64,000 bases of DNA from Herbaspirillum robiniae (GTDB lineage Bacteria; Pseudomonadota; Gammaproteobacteria; Burkholderiales; Burkholderiaceae_D): the NCBI RefSeq assembly GCF_002213415.1, contig NZ_NJGU01000007.1:62001-126000 (forward strand). The letters are read 5' to 3'. Shown here in pieces: positions 33,840 through 43,659 of this stretch (positions are counted from its first letter, which is position 1; every line of letters begins with the position of its first letter). The notes beneath the pieces were generated by a model that was given only the letters and a program-made list of their open reading frames with translations, ran no database searches and was not told where the DNA came from. A program made the position numbers and the translations under genes.

Positions 33840-34333
33840 GCACCTTGTACAACATGTCGTGTGCGGCGTGCGGTGCGCACGCGCCCCGCATGTTGCCGAC
33901 TGATATCAAATAGCGGATTGCGCCCGCGATTTAATTCATTGGAAACGCCATGGCCGACTATTTAATATTCAGCCCATTTACTTGCATCAGTTGAATGAGG
34001 GAGTGGTGGGCGCGGGCGCGCAAGACGCTTCGTTCATCGGTTGACTATGTTCCGGCGCAGCGCCTCCGGCCTTGGGAGCCGGATTCCGCGGGCGCCGCAG
34101 GCCGGCGCGGGATCGCGGCCTGCTTCGCATCCGTGGCCGCGTTTCGCGTCGGTCCCGGGCTCTTCTTCCTGTCCCTGCCGTAAATGCTGATTTCGTTCGA
34201 ACCCGGTTCGGCGCGTGCTTCCACGCGCGCGTGCCGGTTCGACGCGGGCGGCGCCGATATGCATTTCGATATGGCGAACGCCCTAGCAGTCGGAAGCACA
34301 CGCCAACAAGATAAATCGGAATTCGAGGACGAC
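33840..34333. other. Intergenic region upstream of the first chemoreceptor gene
   Basis: Nearly 500 bp without a supported gene. The first part is relatively AT-rich (33900-33995); the rest is GC-rich and open in several frames, including an in-frame upstream extension of the chemoreceptor to 34184. I looked for a flagellar sigma-28 promoter and found only a lone GCCGATAT (34253-34260) with no matching -35. Confidence 0.5.
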
Positions 34334-35881
34334 ATGAGCTGGTTTCACAATCTGAACATCGCAAGAAAGCTGGCCTTTTCCTTCGCCGTCGTGATCGCCC
34401 TGACCGTGATGCTGGGCCTGTTCGCCGTCACCCAGCTCAAGGAAGTGAACAAGGCCTCGTCCGAGATCGTCAGCCGCTGGATGCCGGCCATGGACGCCGC
34501 GCGCGAGATACAGGGCTCGCTGCCGCTGGTGCGCATCGCCGAGCTGGAGCTGGTGACCGCGGTGCAGCCGTCCGAGCGCGACGCCGCCAACAAGGCCATC
34601 AAGGCGCGCCTGGACATTCTCGCCAAGCAGCGCGCCGCCTATGAGAAGCGCATGTCGCAGCCCGAGGAGAAGGCGCAGTACGCGCAGTTCTCCAAGAGCC
34701 TGGCGGCGTATGTGGAACTCGACAAGCAGCTGGCCGAGATGGCCGCCAACCAGCAATACGACGAGACGCGCGCCCTGTTCAACGGCGACTCCGGCAAGCT
34801 GTACCGCAGCATGGTCGCCAACCTCGACGCCATCGTGAAGATCAACGGCGCCGGCAGCGCCCAGGCCGACCAGGCCGCCGAGCACGTGTTCGGCGTGGCG
34901 CAGGTGTGGATCTTCGGCATGCTGGCCGCGGCCGTGCTGATCGGCTCGGCGTTTGCGGTCGTGGTGGGGCGCAATGTGTCGCGCCCGCTGAAGGACGCCG
35001 TCGATGTCGCGCAGCGCGTGGCCCGGGGCGACCTGACGGTGCGCATCCGCGCCGCCGGCCGCGACGAGACCGGCCGCCTGATGGAAGCCCTGCGCGTGAT
35101 GAGCGAAGGCCTGCGCGGCATCGTCAGCGAGGTGCGCCACGGCACCGAGACCATCAGCACCGCCTCGCAGGAAATCGCCACCGGCAACCTCGATTTGTCC
35201 TCGCGCACCGAGCAGCAGGCCGGCTCGCTGGAAGAGACCGCCTCGGCGATGGAGCAACTGACCTCGACGGTGAGGCAGAACGCCGACAACGCGCGCCAGG
35301 CCAACCAGCTGGCGGTATCGGCCTCCGAGATCGCCGGCCAGGGCGGCGAAGTGGTGGGGTTGGTGGTGCAGACCATGGAGGGCATCACCCAGAGTTCGCG
35401 CAAGATCGCCGACATCATCAGCGTGATCGACGGCATCGCCTTCCAGACCAACATCCTGGCGCTGAACGCGGCGGTGGAAGCGGCGCGCGCCGGCGAACAG
35501 GGGCGCGGCTTTGCCGTGGTGGCCTCCGAGGTGCGCTCGCTGGCGCAGCGCTCGGCGGCGGCGGCCAAGGAAATCAAGGAACTGATCGACGACTCGGTGG
35601 AGAAGGTCGGCGCCGGCAGCCAGCTGGTGGAGCGGGCCGGGTCGACCATGAACGAGGTGGTGGCCAGCGTGAAGCGCGTGACCGACATCGTCAGCGAAAT
35701 CACCGCCGCCACGCAGGAACAAAGCAGCGGCATCAACGAGGTCAGCCGCGCGATCACGCAGATGGACCAGACCACCCAACAGAACGCGGCGCTGGTGGAG
35801 CAGGCGGCCGCCGCGGCCGACTCGTTGAAGGGGCAGGCCGGCAACCTGGCGCAGCTGGTGGGGCAGTTCAAGCTCGACTGA
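34334..35881 (+). CDS. Methyl-accepting chemotaxis protein (4HB-type sensor)
   Basis: A 515-residue chemoreceptor. TM1 is at about 10-32, followed by a periplasmic four-helix-bundle-like sensor (about 33-190), TM2 near 190-212, HAMP (about 213-265) and the cytoplasmic signalling domain. The hairpin tip [46 protein letters not shown] is canonical. There is no C-terminal CheR-binding pentapeptide. ATG 34334 follows GAGGA and gives the common MCP start of a short basic segment then TM1. Ligand unknown. It faces a convergent DsbA gene across a terminator. Confidence 0.93.
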   Translation: MSWFHNLNIARKLAFSFAVVIALTVMLGLFAVTQLKEVNKASSEIVSRWMPAMDAAREIQGSLPLVRIAELELVTAVQPSERDAANKAIKARLDILAKQRAAYEKRMSQPEEKAQYAQFSKSLAAYVELDKQLAEMAANQQYDETRALFNGDSGKLYRSMVANLDAIVKINGAGSAQADQAAEHVFGVAQVWIFGMLAAAVLIGSAFAVVVGRNVSRPLKDAVDVAQRVARGDLTVRIRAAGRDETGRLMEALRVMSEGLRGIVSEVRHGTETISTASQEIATGNLDLSSRTEQQAGSLEETASAMEQLTSTVRQNADNARQANQLAVSASEIAGQGGEVVGLVVQTMEGITQSSRKIADIISVIDGIAFQTNILALNAAVEAARAGEQGRGFAVVASEVRSLAQRSAAAAKEIKELIDDSVEKVGAGSQLVERAGSTMNEVVASVKRVTDIVSEITAATQEQSSGINEVSRAITQMDQTTQQNAALVEQAAAAADSLKGQAGNLAQLVGQFKLD

Positions 35882-35911
35882 TCGCGCCGGCTGATCCGCG
35901 CGACCAAAAAA

Positions 35912-35931
35912 AAGCCCGCTGCAGCGGGCTT
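35912..35931. terminator. Bidirectional intrinsic terminator
   Basis: A perfect palindrome AAGCCCGCTGCAGCGGGCTT with an A-run (35906-35913) on one side and TTTTTT on the other, between the chemoreceptor stop (35881) and the convergent DsbA-family stop (35954). Confidence 0.92.
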
Positions 35932-35953
35932 TTTTCTTGCAGGCGCAGTCAGC

Positions 35954-36616
35954 TCAGGCGCCCGCTTCGTCGGCCAGGATCGCCCGCAGCTGTTGCTCGA
36001 AGACCTCCGGCGGTTGCCCGCCCGAGATCAGGTAGCGGTCGTTGACCACCACCGCCGGCACGCTGTTGATGCCGCGCTGGGCCCACAGCGTTTCTTCATC
36101 GCGCACCTCCTGCGCGAAGCGGTCCGAGGCCAGCACCTGGGCGGCCTCGGCGCCGTCCAGGCCGCACTGCGCGGCGATGTCCGCCAGCACGGCGTGCTCG
36201 GCGATGTTCTTGCCGTCGGTGAAATAGGCCTTCAGCAGCGCGGCTTTGAGCGCCGCCTGGGCATGCTGTTCGCCGGCCCAGACGATCAGGCGATGGGCGT
36301 CGAAGGTGTTGTAGACGAGGCTGGCGTCGTCGCGGTTCATGGTGAAGCCGACCGATGCGGCGCGCGCCCGGATCTGCTCGCGGTTGATGCGCGCCTGGTC
36401 GGCGCTGATGCGGTATTTCTCGGTGATGTGTTCGAGGTGCACCTGGCCGGCAGCGGGCAGGCCGGGATTGAGTTCGAACGGATGAAAGGCCAGTTCGACG
36501 CGCGCCTCCGGGCCGATGCGCTCGAGCGCCGTATTGAGGCCCGCCAGCCCGATGGCGCACCAGGGGCAGACGATATCGGAGACGAAGTCGATCTTCAGGG
36601 CTTTGTTCATGGTCAT
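35954..36616 (-). CDS. DsbA-family oxidoreductase, FrnE-like
   Basis: A 220-residue thioredoxin-fold protein without a signal peptide. DFVSDIVCPWCAIG has the CPWC active site at 17-20, and GINSVPAVVVNDRYLISGGQPPEVF has the cis-proline and C-terminal features of the FrnE group of cytoplasmic disulfide oxidoreductases. Start 36616 follows TGAGGTGC; 36610 is an alternative two codons in. Substrate unknown. It is convergent with the chemoreceptor and followed upstream by a CHRD gene in the same direction. Confidence 0.9.
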   Translation of the reverse strand: MTMNKALKIDFVSDIVCPWCAIGLAGLNTALERIGPEARVELAFHPFELNPGLPAAGQVHLEHITEKYRISADQARINREQIRARAASVGFTMNRDDASLVYNTFDAHRLIVWAGEQHAQAALKAALLKAYFTDGKNIAEHAVLADIAAQCGLDGAEAAQVLASDRFAQEVRDEETLWAQRGINSVPAVVVNDRYLISGGQPPEVFEQQLRAILADEAGA

Positions 36617-36718
36617 GCACCTCATGTGTGGCGGGCGCCGGGCAATCGCGCCGGGCAGAGGCGCTATTGTAGATCCGATGCGCGCAGGCCGCCGGGCGGC
36701 GCCTTCGCCCATGAAAAA

Positions 36719-36741
36719 GGCCGCCATCATCGACGGCGGCC
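36719..36741 (-). terminator. Intrinsic terminator after the CHRD gene
   Basis: Stem GGCCGCC/GGCGGCC with a 9-nt loop and a run of five A residues on the left, i.e. a U-tract for leftward transcription; 33 bp past the CHRD stop. Confidence 0.8.
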
Positions 36742-36773
36742 CTGTGGCCCATTGCCCGGTTGTTGCGCCGGCG

Positions 36774-37193
36774 TTACTTCGGCTGCAGTTGCCCGCGGAT
36801 CTCGCCGCCGGGATGGGCGGCGCTGTGCACGTTGACGTAGAGCGTGCCGGCCACGTAGGCCGCGTATTGTTCATCGGATAACTTTGCGCCCGCCGGCACG
36901 GTCCAGGCGTTGTCGCCGTCCTTGGCCAGCGGCACGATCACCGGGCCGTTGGCGCCGGCCGCCCCGGTATGGATATGCGCCACCCGGCCTTCGATGCCGG
37001 TGGTGGTGATGCGTCCGCTGACGCTCTTGTCGGGCGCCACGCTGATGCTGCCGCTGCCGCTCGCGCCCGAGTCGTTGGCGGGCACTTCGCTGCCGCCCTT
37101 CAGTTCGACGCTGGCGGTCTGCGCCATCGCCGCCGCGCCGCTCAACAACAAGGCAGCCAGCAATGCGCTGCGTACAGTCCTGGTTCCGGCCAT
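36774..37193 (-). CDS. Exported CHRD-domain protein
   Basis: A 139-residue protein with a signal peptide (cleavage near AAAMAQT, residue 25) followed by a single CHRD (chordin-type) domain: VELKGGSEVPANDSGASGSGSISV, RVAHIHTGAAGANGPVIVPL and YVNVHSAAHPGGEIRGQL. Bacterial CHRD proteins are secreted or periplasmic and mostly uncharacterised; the conserved histidines suggest metal binding (inference). The start has an AAGGAGA ribosome site; a longer frame to 37262 lacks a signal peptide. Confidence 0.9.
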   Translation of the reverse strand: MAGTRTVRSALLAALLLSGAAAMAQTASVELKGGSEVPANDSGASGSGSISVAPDKSVSGRITTTGIEGRVAHIHTGAAGANGPVIVPLAKDGDNAWTVPAGAKLSDEQYAAYVAGTLYVNVHSAAHPGGEIRGQLQPK

Positions 37194-37335
37194 GATCTTC
37201 TCCTTGGTTTTCTCATTGATGAAACAGGTGACCCGATGAAACGCCAACGCAGTGTAGAACACCGGCGCAGACCGTGCTGCGCAAAATTCAGATAAGGATG
37301 CAGGAAAAATCAGGCGGCCGGCGCGGCCTCGCCGC

Positions 37336-38268
37336 TCAGGCAGTGGCCCCCGTGGCGCCCAGCGCCAGCGGGATCCCCCGCGCCCAGCGGTTGGCCGACA
37401 GCGAAAAGCTCAGCGAGCGGACCTGGTGGTACCAGCCCGCCGGCAGGTACAGCATCTCGCCGGGCTGCATCACGCATTCGACCAGCGCCGCCTGGCGCGC
37501 CAGCGGAAAGCGTTCGTAGTCGGGCCGGTCGGGGTCGAAGGGCGAGCCGAACAGGATGGCGTTGGCCTCCTTCGGATAGAGAAACTCGTCGTGATGCGCA
37601 GGCGCCAGCCAGATGCGCTTGGTGCCCCAGATCTGCGCAAAGATGTTGTCGTCGTAGTCGCAATGCAGCGGCGTCACCGTTCCGGCCGGGCCGATCCAGA
37701 AGCGCGGCGGCCCCATCTTGTCGAAATAGCCCGGCCAGTGGCACAGCGCGTTGAGCTCGCGCAGCTCCAGGTTGCCGAGATAGGGCGGCAGCCCGCTGGC
37801 CTCGGCGGCGACGCGGTCGAGATATTCCAGCAGCGACATGTCCTCCATCGCCCGGTCGGGCGCGAAGGCGGTGTTGATGTAGTCGCCCACCCGCGCCCGC
37901 ACGGCCAGCCGGCCGAAGTGCTCGCGCAGGGTTTGCGGCGTGAGGGCCGACAGCGGCCACTTGCCCACCGTGCCCGTCATCACGAAGGGCAACCCGCGCG
38001 CCGCCTGTGCGCGAAACGCCGCAGCGCCCGGCGCCGCGATGCGCGGCACCGAAGCGATGGCGGGCAGCCCGCGGCTGGCCTGCCGGATCGCATCGCGCAT
38101 CTCCTGTATGGAAGACACGCCGCGCACCTGCGCATCCCGGCGCTCCTGCTCCAGCTTCCTGGCCGCGATTTGCTCCGCCGACAGCGCCGTCCACGACGGG
38201 CGAGGCGGCAGCACGCGCTGTGGGCGGTCTTCTTGCTCCGGTTTGTTGTCGTTTGCGGGTTTGTCCAT
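37336..38268 (-). CDS. Cupin-like (JmjC-type) Fe(II)/2-oxoglutarate oxygenase
   Basis: A 310-residue protein of the cupin_8/JmjC group. The iron triad is visible as His202-x-Asp204 (VTPLHCDYDDNIFAQIWGTKRIWLAP) and His281 (LPAGWYHQV). MQPGEMLYLPAGWYHQVRSLSFSLSANRW is characteristic of these hydroxylases, which modify proteins or small molecules. An N-terminal 45-residue segment is charged and probably disordered. The start at 38268 or the ATG 3 codons earlier are both possible. It is divergent from the TauD-type dioxygenase gene at 38454. Substrate unknown. Confidence 0.88.
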   Translation of the reverse strand: MDKPANDNKPEQEDRPQRVLPPRPSWTALSAEQIAARKLEQERRDAQVRGVSSIQEMRDAIRQASRGLPAIASVPRIAAPGAAAFRAQAARGLPFVMTGTVGKWPLSALTPQTLREHFGRLAVRARVGDYINTAFAPDRAMEDMSLLEYLDRVAAEASGLPPYLGNLELRELNALCHWPGYFDKMGPPRFWIGPAGTVTPLHCDYDDNIFAQIWGTKRIWLAPAHHDEFLYPKEANAILFGSPFDPDRPDYERFPLARQAALVECVMQPGEMLYLPAGWYHQVRSLSFSLSANRWARGIPLALGATGATA

Positions 38269-38453
38269 GTTGCACATTTTATATGCTGGCCCGGCCGACG
38301 GCGCCGCGTACGCGGCCTTGCGCGCCGGCCGCATATGGATATGCGTTCTTATTCGTTGTTGGCATGAGGCGCCGGGAGTGTAATCAATGTTTTTCGCTGC
38401 CGGCCTTGTTTGCAAGGACCGTCGGCAGCCTCGATGCAAGCTCAGGAGCAGAC

Positions 38454-39344
38454 ATGTCGCTTGATACCCTGGAACGCGCCCGGGCCGCGCGCCAATCCTT
38501 TGAAATCCGTCCCTTCGGCGGCCCGCTGGGCGCGGAAGTGGTCGGGCTCGACCTCAACCTGCCGCTGGCCGACGACGAACTGGCGCGCATCCGCAGCGCC
38601 TTCGTCAGGCATGGCGTGGTGGTGTTTCGCGACCAGCGCGTGACGCCCGAGCAGCACATCGCGTTCAGCCGCCGCTTCGGCCCGCTGCAGGTGCACGTGC
38701 TCAACCGCTTCCATCTGCAGGGCCATCCCGAGATCCTGATCGTGTCCAACGTGGTGGAAGACGGCAAGCCCATCGGCCTGGTCGATGCCGGCGCCGACTG
38801 GCACTCGGATCTCTCCTACATGCCCAGGCCCAGCCTGGGCGCGCTGCTGCATTCGCAGGAGCTGCCGGCCGAGCGCGGCGACACGCTGTACGCCAACACG
38901 GCCGACGCCTACGACAGCCTGCCGGCCGAAGTGAAGACCCTGCTGCAGGGAAAGCGCGCCGTGCACTCCTACGTGTACCGCTACGAGCGCCTGCGCAAGC
39001 TGTCGCCGTGGCGCCCGGAGCTGACGCAAAAGCAGATCGACGAAGTGCCGCCGGTCGAGCATCCCGTCATCACCACGCATCCGGAGAGCGGGCGCAAGAT
39101 CCTGTTCGTCAGCGAAGGCTTCACGTCGCACATCGTCGGCATTCCCCGCGACGAGAGCGACGCGCTGCTCAAGGAGCTGCACGAACACATCACGCGCCCG
39201 GAGAATGTCTACACCCACAAGTGGCAGCCGCACGACATGGTGTTCTGGGACAACCGCAGCACCCAGCACTACGCCGCGATCACGCCGCAACACCTGCGCC
39301 GCACGCTCTACCGCACCACCGTGGAGGGCGACGTCCCGCGCTGA
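38454..39344 (+). CDS. TauD/TfdA-family 2-oxoglutarate dioxygenase
   Basis: A 296-residue Fe(II)/2-oxoglutarate dioxygenase. The iron ligands are His117 and Asp119 in WHSDLSY and His272 in WDNRSTQHYA, with the 2-oxoglutarate arginine in RRTLYR (about 282-285). Members oxidise taurine, alkylsulfates, phenoxyacetates and other small acids; no sulfonate transporter is adjacent, so the substrate is open. ATG 38454 follows CAGGAGCAGAC. It converges on a chemoreceptor gene with 40 bp between stops. Confidence 0.93.
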   Translation: MSLDTLERARAARQSFEIRPFGGPLGAEVVGLDLNLPLADDELARIRSAFVRHGVVVFRDQRVTPEQHIAFSRRFGPLQVHVLNRFHLQGHPEILIVSNVVEDGKPIGLVDAGADWHSDLSYMPRPSLGALLHSQELPAERGDTLYANTADAYDSLPAEVKTLLQGKRAVHSYVYRYERLRKLSPWRPELTQKQIDEVPPVEHPVITTHPESGRKILFVSEGFTSHIVGIPRDESDALLKELHEHITRPENVYTHKWQPHDMVFWDNRSTQHYAAITPQHLRRTLYRTTVEGDVPR

Positions 39345-39384
39345 TGCGCGCGGGCGCCGCCGATGGGGCCGCTCCTGCGCCGGC

Positions 39385-40956
39385 TCACGCGCCCGGCAGC
39401 GCCGGCGCGCGGGGGCCGTTGTCGAGGCGGAACACGCTGACCGCTTCGGTCAGCGACGCGGCCTGATCCTGCATGGCCTTGGCGGCGGCCGCCGCTTCTT
39501 CCACCAGCGCGGCGTTCTGCTGCGTGGCCTCGTCGATGTGGGTGATGGCGAGGTTGACCTGTTCGATGCCGTCGCTCTGCTCCTGGCTGGCCGCGGTGAT
39601 CTCGCGCACGATGTCGGTCACGCGCGCCACGCTGGTCACCACCTCGTTCATGGTGCTGCCGGCCTGTTCCACCAGGCGGCTGCCGTCGCCCACCTTCTGC
39701 ACCGAATCGTCGATCAGCTGCTTGATCTCCTTGGCCGCCGCCGCCGAGCGCTGCGCCAGCGAGCGCACTTCCGAGGCCACCACCGCGAAGCCGCGACCCT
39801 GCTCGCCGGCGCGCGCGGCTTCCACCGCGGCGTTGAGCGCGAGGATGTTGGTCTGGAAGGCGATGCCGTCGATCACGCTGATGATGTCGGCGATCTTTTG
39901 CGAGGAGGCGTGGATCGCGCCCATGGTTTCCACCACCTGGCCGACCACGTTGCCGCCCTGCAGCGCGACCTCCGAGGCCGACGCCGCCAGCTGGTTGGCC
40001 TGGCGCGCGTTGTCGGCGTTCTGCTTCACCGTCGAGGTCAGCTGCTCCATCGCCGAGGCGGTTTCTTCCAGCGAGCCGGCCTGCTGTTCGGTGCGCGCCG
40101 ACAGGTCGAGGTTGCCGCTGGCGATTTCGCGCGAGGCGTTGCTGATGGTGTCGGTGCCGTTGCGCACGCGGCCGACGATGTCGAGCAGGTTGCCGTTCAT
40201 CGTGCGCAGCGCCGCCAGCAGCTTGCCGGTTTCGTCGCGCGCGTCGCTGGTGATGGTGGAGGTCAGGTCGCCGGCGGCCACCGTCTCGGCAATCGCCACC
40301 GCCTGGTTCAGCGGGCGCGTGATGCTGCGCGTGAGCATCCATGCCAGCGCCGCGCCCAGCAGCAGCTCGATCAAGCCCAGCGCCAGCAGCAGGGTGCGGC
40401 CCGAGCGGTAGTTGTTGTCGATGCTGGCGGCGGCGTCGTCGATGAACTTCTTCTGGAAGTCCGCGTAGCGCAGCACGCTGTCGGAATAGGCATCCATCAT
40501 CTTCACCAGCGTGGAGTCGGTCATCTCGCGCGCGCGCTCGGCATCGCCGGCCTTCTTCATGTCGAAGATCTTTTGCCGCGTGTCTCGATAGGTCGCGCGC
40601 AGCTTGCCGACCTCGTCGAACAGGCGCTTCTCTTCAGGATCGGAGATGGCGGTCTCGACGCGCTTTTGCAGCTGGCTGACCTTGCTGGATTCGGCGTCGA
40701 TCTGCTTCTGGAAATATTGCTGGAATGCCGGGTCGTCGCTCTTCATCACGGCGAAGGTGCGTACCCCGTTTTCCTTGATGGTGGAGTGCCACTGCACGGC
40801 GTCGCGCTCCTTCTTCAGCGCCACCCTCACCATGTCGTCGGTGGCGTCGCCGATGTCCTCCAGGCGCCAGATCGCGATCCCGACCATGATGGCCATCAGC
40901 CCCAGCAGCGAAACGAAACCGATGCCAAGGCGCACGCCTATCCTGAGGTTCTTCAT
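39385..40956 (-). CDS. Methyl-accepting chemotaxis protein
   Basis: A 523-residue chemoreceptor with TM1 (about 8-28), a helical periplasmic domain to about 190, TM2 (about 190-212), HAMP and the signalling domain containing [46 protein letters not shown], identical at the tip to the receptor at 34334-35881. The sensor domain is different (IKENGVRTFAVMKSDDPAFQQYFQKQIDAESSK), of the 4HB/TarH type. No CheR pentapeptide. Start 40956 follows AAGGAGACGGGG. The near-identical signalling domains within 5 kb suggest gene duplication with sensor divergence, or shared selection at the array. Confidence 0.93.
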   Translation of the reverse strand: MKNLRIGVRLGIGFVSLLGLMAIMVGIAIWRLEDIGDATDDMVRVALKKERDAVQWHSTIKENGVRTFAVMKSDDPAFQQYFQKQIDAESSKVSQLQKRVETAISDPEEKRLFDEVGKLRATYRDTRQKIFDMKKAGDAERAREMTDSTLVKMMDAYSDSVLRYADFQKKFIDDAAASIDNNYRSGRTLLLALGLIELLLGAALAWMLTRSITRPLNQAVAIAETVAAGDLTSTITSDARDETGKLLAALRTMNGNLLDIVGRVRNGTDTISNASREIASGNLDLSARTEQQAGSLEETASAMEQLTSTVKQNADNARQANQLAASASEVALQGGNVVGQVVETMGAIHASSQKIADIISVIDGIAFQTNILALNAAVEAARAGEQGRGFAVVASEVRSLAQRSAAAAKEIKQLIDDSVQKVGDGSRLVEQAGSTMNEVVTSVARVTDIVREITAASQEQSDGIEQVNLAITHIDEATQQNAALVEEAAAAAKAMQDQAASLTEAVSVFRLDNGPRAPALPGA

Positions 40957-41154
40957 CCCCGTCTCCTTTGTCGTGGCTGCGCGCCCGTCTTGTTTGTTGT
41001 TGGAGGAGGTAGGCGCGCCTGATGCAATGATCCGCAAGCTATCGTTATTGCGGCAACGATATAAACAATATCGCCGCCTGCCGTCCAGCCTAACACAGCG
41101 CCGGCGCTTTGCACGCCGCAATGCGGCGTGGCGCGGGGATGTGTTGTATCGGCC

Positions 41155-42102
41155 TCAGCGCGCGCGCCGGCGTCGCGGGATGCCCGAGGGCAACAGCACG
41201 CACAGCGCGGCGCAGAAGATCAGCGCGAAGCCGCCCAGGTCGGACAGGCCGGGCCGCTCGCCCAGCAGCAGCACCGCGCCGGTGACGCCCACCACCGGCA
41301 CCAGCAGCGTGCCCAGCGAGGCGACGCCGGCCGGCATGCGGTTGATGATGTTGAACCACAGGACGTAGCCCAGCGCCATGCCGAACACGATGTGATATGC
41401 CACCGCCACCAGCACCTCGCGGTGCACCATGCTCCATTGCGGCCAGTGCGGCATGCCCTCGAAACTGAGCAGGCCGGTCAGCGCCACCAGCGCGCCGATC
41501 AGCAGCTGCCAGCCGGCCACCGCCAGCGGCTCCACCGAGATGCGCGCCCATTTGGTGTAGATGGTGCCGGCGGCCCAGGTCAGCGCCGCCGCCAGCGCGA
41601 ACAGGATGCCGCGCGGCAGTCCGCCTTCGGCCAGCGGCGCCAGCAGCACGGCCAGGCCGCAGGCGCCCAGCAGCAGGCCGGCGGCGCGCACGCGGTCCAG
41701 CCGTTCGCCCAGCGCGATGCGCGCAAACAGCACCGCCCACAGCGGCATCGAATACGTGATGATGGCCACGCGCGAGGTGGCCGCGCCCAGCTGGGCGAAG
41801 GTCAGCAGGATGTTGAAGGCGGCGACGTTGAGCACGCCGGCCACCGCGATGTGCAGGCGGTCGCGCCCGGCGCGCACCGCCATCGGCCGGCCGCGCGCGA
41901 ATCCCAGCGCGAACACGGTGCAGGCGGCCGCTCCCAGGCCGATGCTGCGCAGGCCCCAGGGCGAAACACCCGACAGCGCCACCTTCACCGCCGGCCAGTT
42001 CAGTCCCCACACCACGCCCAGCAACAACAGCAAGGCGCGGGCACGGCCGGCGTGGGCAGCGTGGGCCGGAGTCGATGGAATCGGGGCGGCGCTCATGCGC
42101 AT
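41155..42102 (-). CDS. EamA-family (DMT) metabolite exporter
   Basis: A 315-residue membrane protein with ten predicted helices in two EamA repeats (about 23-150 and 160-305). GVVWGLNWPAVKVAL and LLVPVVGVTGAVLLLGERP are typical of RhaT/YdcZ-like drug/metabolite exporters. Substrate unknown. It lies between the chemoreceptor and the M81 gene, same direction; 53 bp from the M81 stop, so it could be the distal gene of the transporter/hydrolase transcript or independent. Confidence 0.88.
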   Translation of the reverse strand: MRMSAAPIPSTPAHAAHAGRARALLLLLGVVWGLNWPAVKVALSGVSPWGLRSIGLGAAACTVFALGFARGRPMAVRAGRDRLHIAVAGVLNVAAFNILLTFAQLGAATSRVAIITYSMPLWAVLFARIALGERLDRVRAAGLLLGACGLAVLLAPLAEGGLPRGILFALAAALTWAAGTIYTKWARISVEPLAVAGWQLLIGALVALTGLLSFEGMPHWPQWSMVHREVLVAVAYHIVFGMALGYVLWFNIINRMPAGVASLGTLLVPVVGVTGAVLLLGERPGLSDLGGFALIFCAALCVLLPSGIPRRRRAR

Positions 42103-42155
42103 GGTCTCCCGATGCGGGCCGGATGAACGGCCGCATCTGTTTTTTGATGAAAGGC

Positions 42156-43643
42156 TTACCAGCTCATCGCGCTATCGAGCGGGTAGACCGGGCGGCGCAC
42201 CTTCTTGATGGGGAACAGCTTCAGGTTGGCGCTGGTCGGGCCGCCGCTGTCAGAGTCGCACTCCACCAGCCCGCGGCTGATCGGCACGAACACCGGGCGG
42301 CAGTACATGCGCGACTTCAGGATCAGGAAGGATGCCTTCGCCGGATCCAGGCCCAGGCTGGTGAACACGCCCAGGTCATAGGGTTCGACGCGCTCCTCGG
42401 TCACCACGATCCTGGCGCGGCCGATGTCGAGCAGCACGCTGCGCCCCATGTTGATGGTCGAACCGGTATAGATCGGCCCGGTCACGGTGAATTTGCCGTC
42501 GGTGATGGCCGCCACCTTGCCCGACAGCACCGGCGGCACCTTGCTGATGCCCTGCTGCGTCAGCTGCACCTTGTTGCCCACCGCCAGCGTGACGGTGGCG
42601 CCCAGTCCGGCCTCCACCATATGCGCCACCGCCTCCGGGTCGCTGATGGGGCCCACCGCGATGCCGTCCAGGCCGGCTTCCAGCGCCGCCTCCAGCACGT
42701 CCATGGTGTTGCAGGTGCCGCCCGACATCACGTTGTCGCTGTGGTCCAGCAGCAGCACCGGGCCGCTGCCGGCGCCGATGCTGCGCAGTTTCGCCTGCGC
42801 CAGCGACTCCCCGGTCGGCAGGCTGTCGTAGACGAAGTCGTCGCGCTCGGCCCAGATCTGGCGGCCGATCTGTTCGGCCACCACGTCGGCCAGCGCGGCG
42901 TCGTTCTCCGCCACCACCACCACCGACATGCCTGCATCGCGAAAGTCGGACAGCGGGAAGCCCGCCAGCACCGACACCGCCAGCACGCCGTCCTGCTTCT
43001 CGGCTTGCTTGGCAGCCTCCACCGCGCGCTGCATGGCCGAGGCCGAGGTATTGCTGGTCAGCGTGGCCGAGAGCAGCGGCACCTGGCGCCAGGCCACCAC
43101 CGGTCTGGATTTTCCGTTGAGCAGCTCGACCAGCAGGCGGCCGGCGTGCTCGCCCGTTTCATACATGTCGATGTGGGGATAGGTCTTGAAGCTGACGATG
43201 ATGTCGGCGTTGTCGACCATCTTCTGCGTCACGTTGCCGTGCAGGTCCAGCGCCACCGTCATCGGCGTGGCGGGCGCGATCTTGCGGATGCGTTCAAGCA
43301 GGGCGCCTTCGCCGTCGTCGGCGTTCTCGGCCACCATGGCGCCGTGCAGGTCGAGCATGATGGCGTCGCAGCCCTGTTCGATGGCGCGCACGATGCCGTC
43401 GCACATCACAGTGTAGGCGTCGGCCGCCACCGCGGCGCTGGGATTGGCCCAGGCCGCCAGCGGCGTGACGATCTCGGCGCCCATGCCTTCGGCGATGTCG
43501 AGGAAGGCGCCCATCGCGGTGCGCGCGCCCTTCTGGTCCTGGTAGGCGGCCTCGTCCCATTGCGGGGCGAAGGCTTCGAGCGGGGTGGGAATCGGCGAGA
43601 AGGTATTGGTCTCGTGATTCATGCGGGCGATGACGATCTTCAT
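42156..43643 (-). CDS. M81-family metallopeptidase, MlrC-like
   Basis: A 495-residue MlrC/DUF1485-type protein. It begins MKIVIARMNHETNTFSPIPTPLEAF, the family signature; IMLDLHGAMVAEN, DLHGNVT and DHSDNVMSGGTCNT carry the probable metal-binding Asp/His residues. MlrC was named for a step in microcystin breakdown, but most members lie beside amino-acid or ureido-compound transporters and hydrolases. Here it starts 16 bp after the M20 hydrolase gene. It probably acts on the same substrate or its product (inference). Confidence 0.88.
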   Translation of the reverse strand: MKIVIARMNHETNTFSPIPTPLEAFAPQWDEAAYQDQKGARTAMGAFLDIAEGMGAEIVTPLAAWANPSAAVAADAYTVMCDGIVRAIEQGCDAIMLDLHGAMVAENADDGEGALLERIRKIAPATPMTVALDLHGNVTQKMVDNADIIVSFKTYPHIDMYETGEHAGRLLVELLNGKSRPVVAWRQVPLLSATLTSNTSASAMQRAVEAAKQAEKQDGVLAVSVLAGFPLSDFRDAGMSVVVVAENDAALADVVAEQIGRQIWAERDDFVYDSLPTGESLAQAKLRSIGAGSGPVLLLDHSDNVMSGGTCNTMDVLEAALEAGLDGIAVGPISDPEAVAHMVEAGLGATVTLAVGNKVQLTQQGISKVPPVLSGKVAAITDGKFTVTGPIYTGSTINMGRSVLLDIGRARIVVTEERVEPYDLGVFTSLGLDPAKASFLILKSRMYCRPVFVPISRGLVECDSDSGGPTSANLKLFPIKKVRRPVYPLDSAMSW

Positions 43644-43659
43644 TGCATTCCTTGTCGCT

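Noticed and set aside
34201-34260. Flagellar sigma-28 promoter upstream of the first chemoreceptor
   Set aside because: Only a GCCGATAT -10-like octamer is present; no TAAA-type -35 at the right distance.
34184-34333. 50-residue N-terminal extension of the first chemoreceptor
   Set aside because: MCPs start just before TM1, and ATG 34334 has a GAGGA ribosome site.
41112-41130. 8-bp hairpin upstream of the EamA stop region as terminator
   Set aside because: Short stem with a 3-nt loop and no T-run for leftward transcription; kept only as a possibility.
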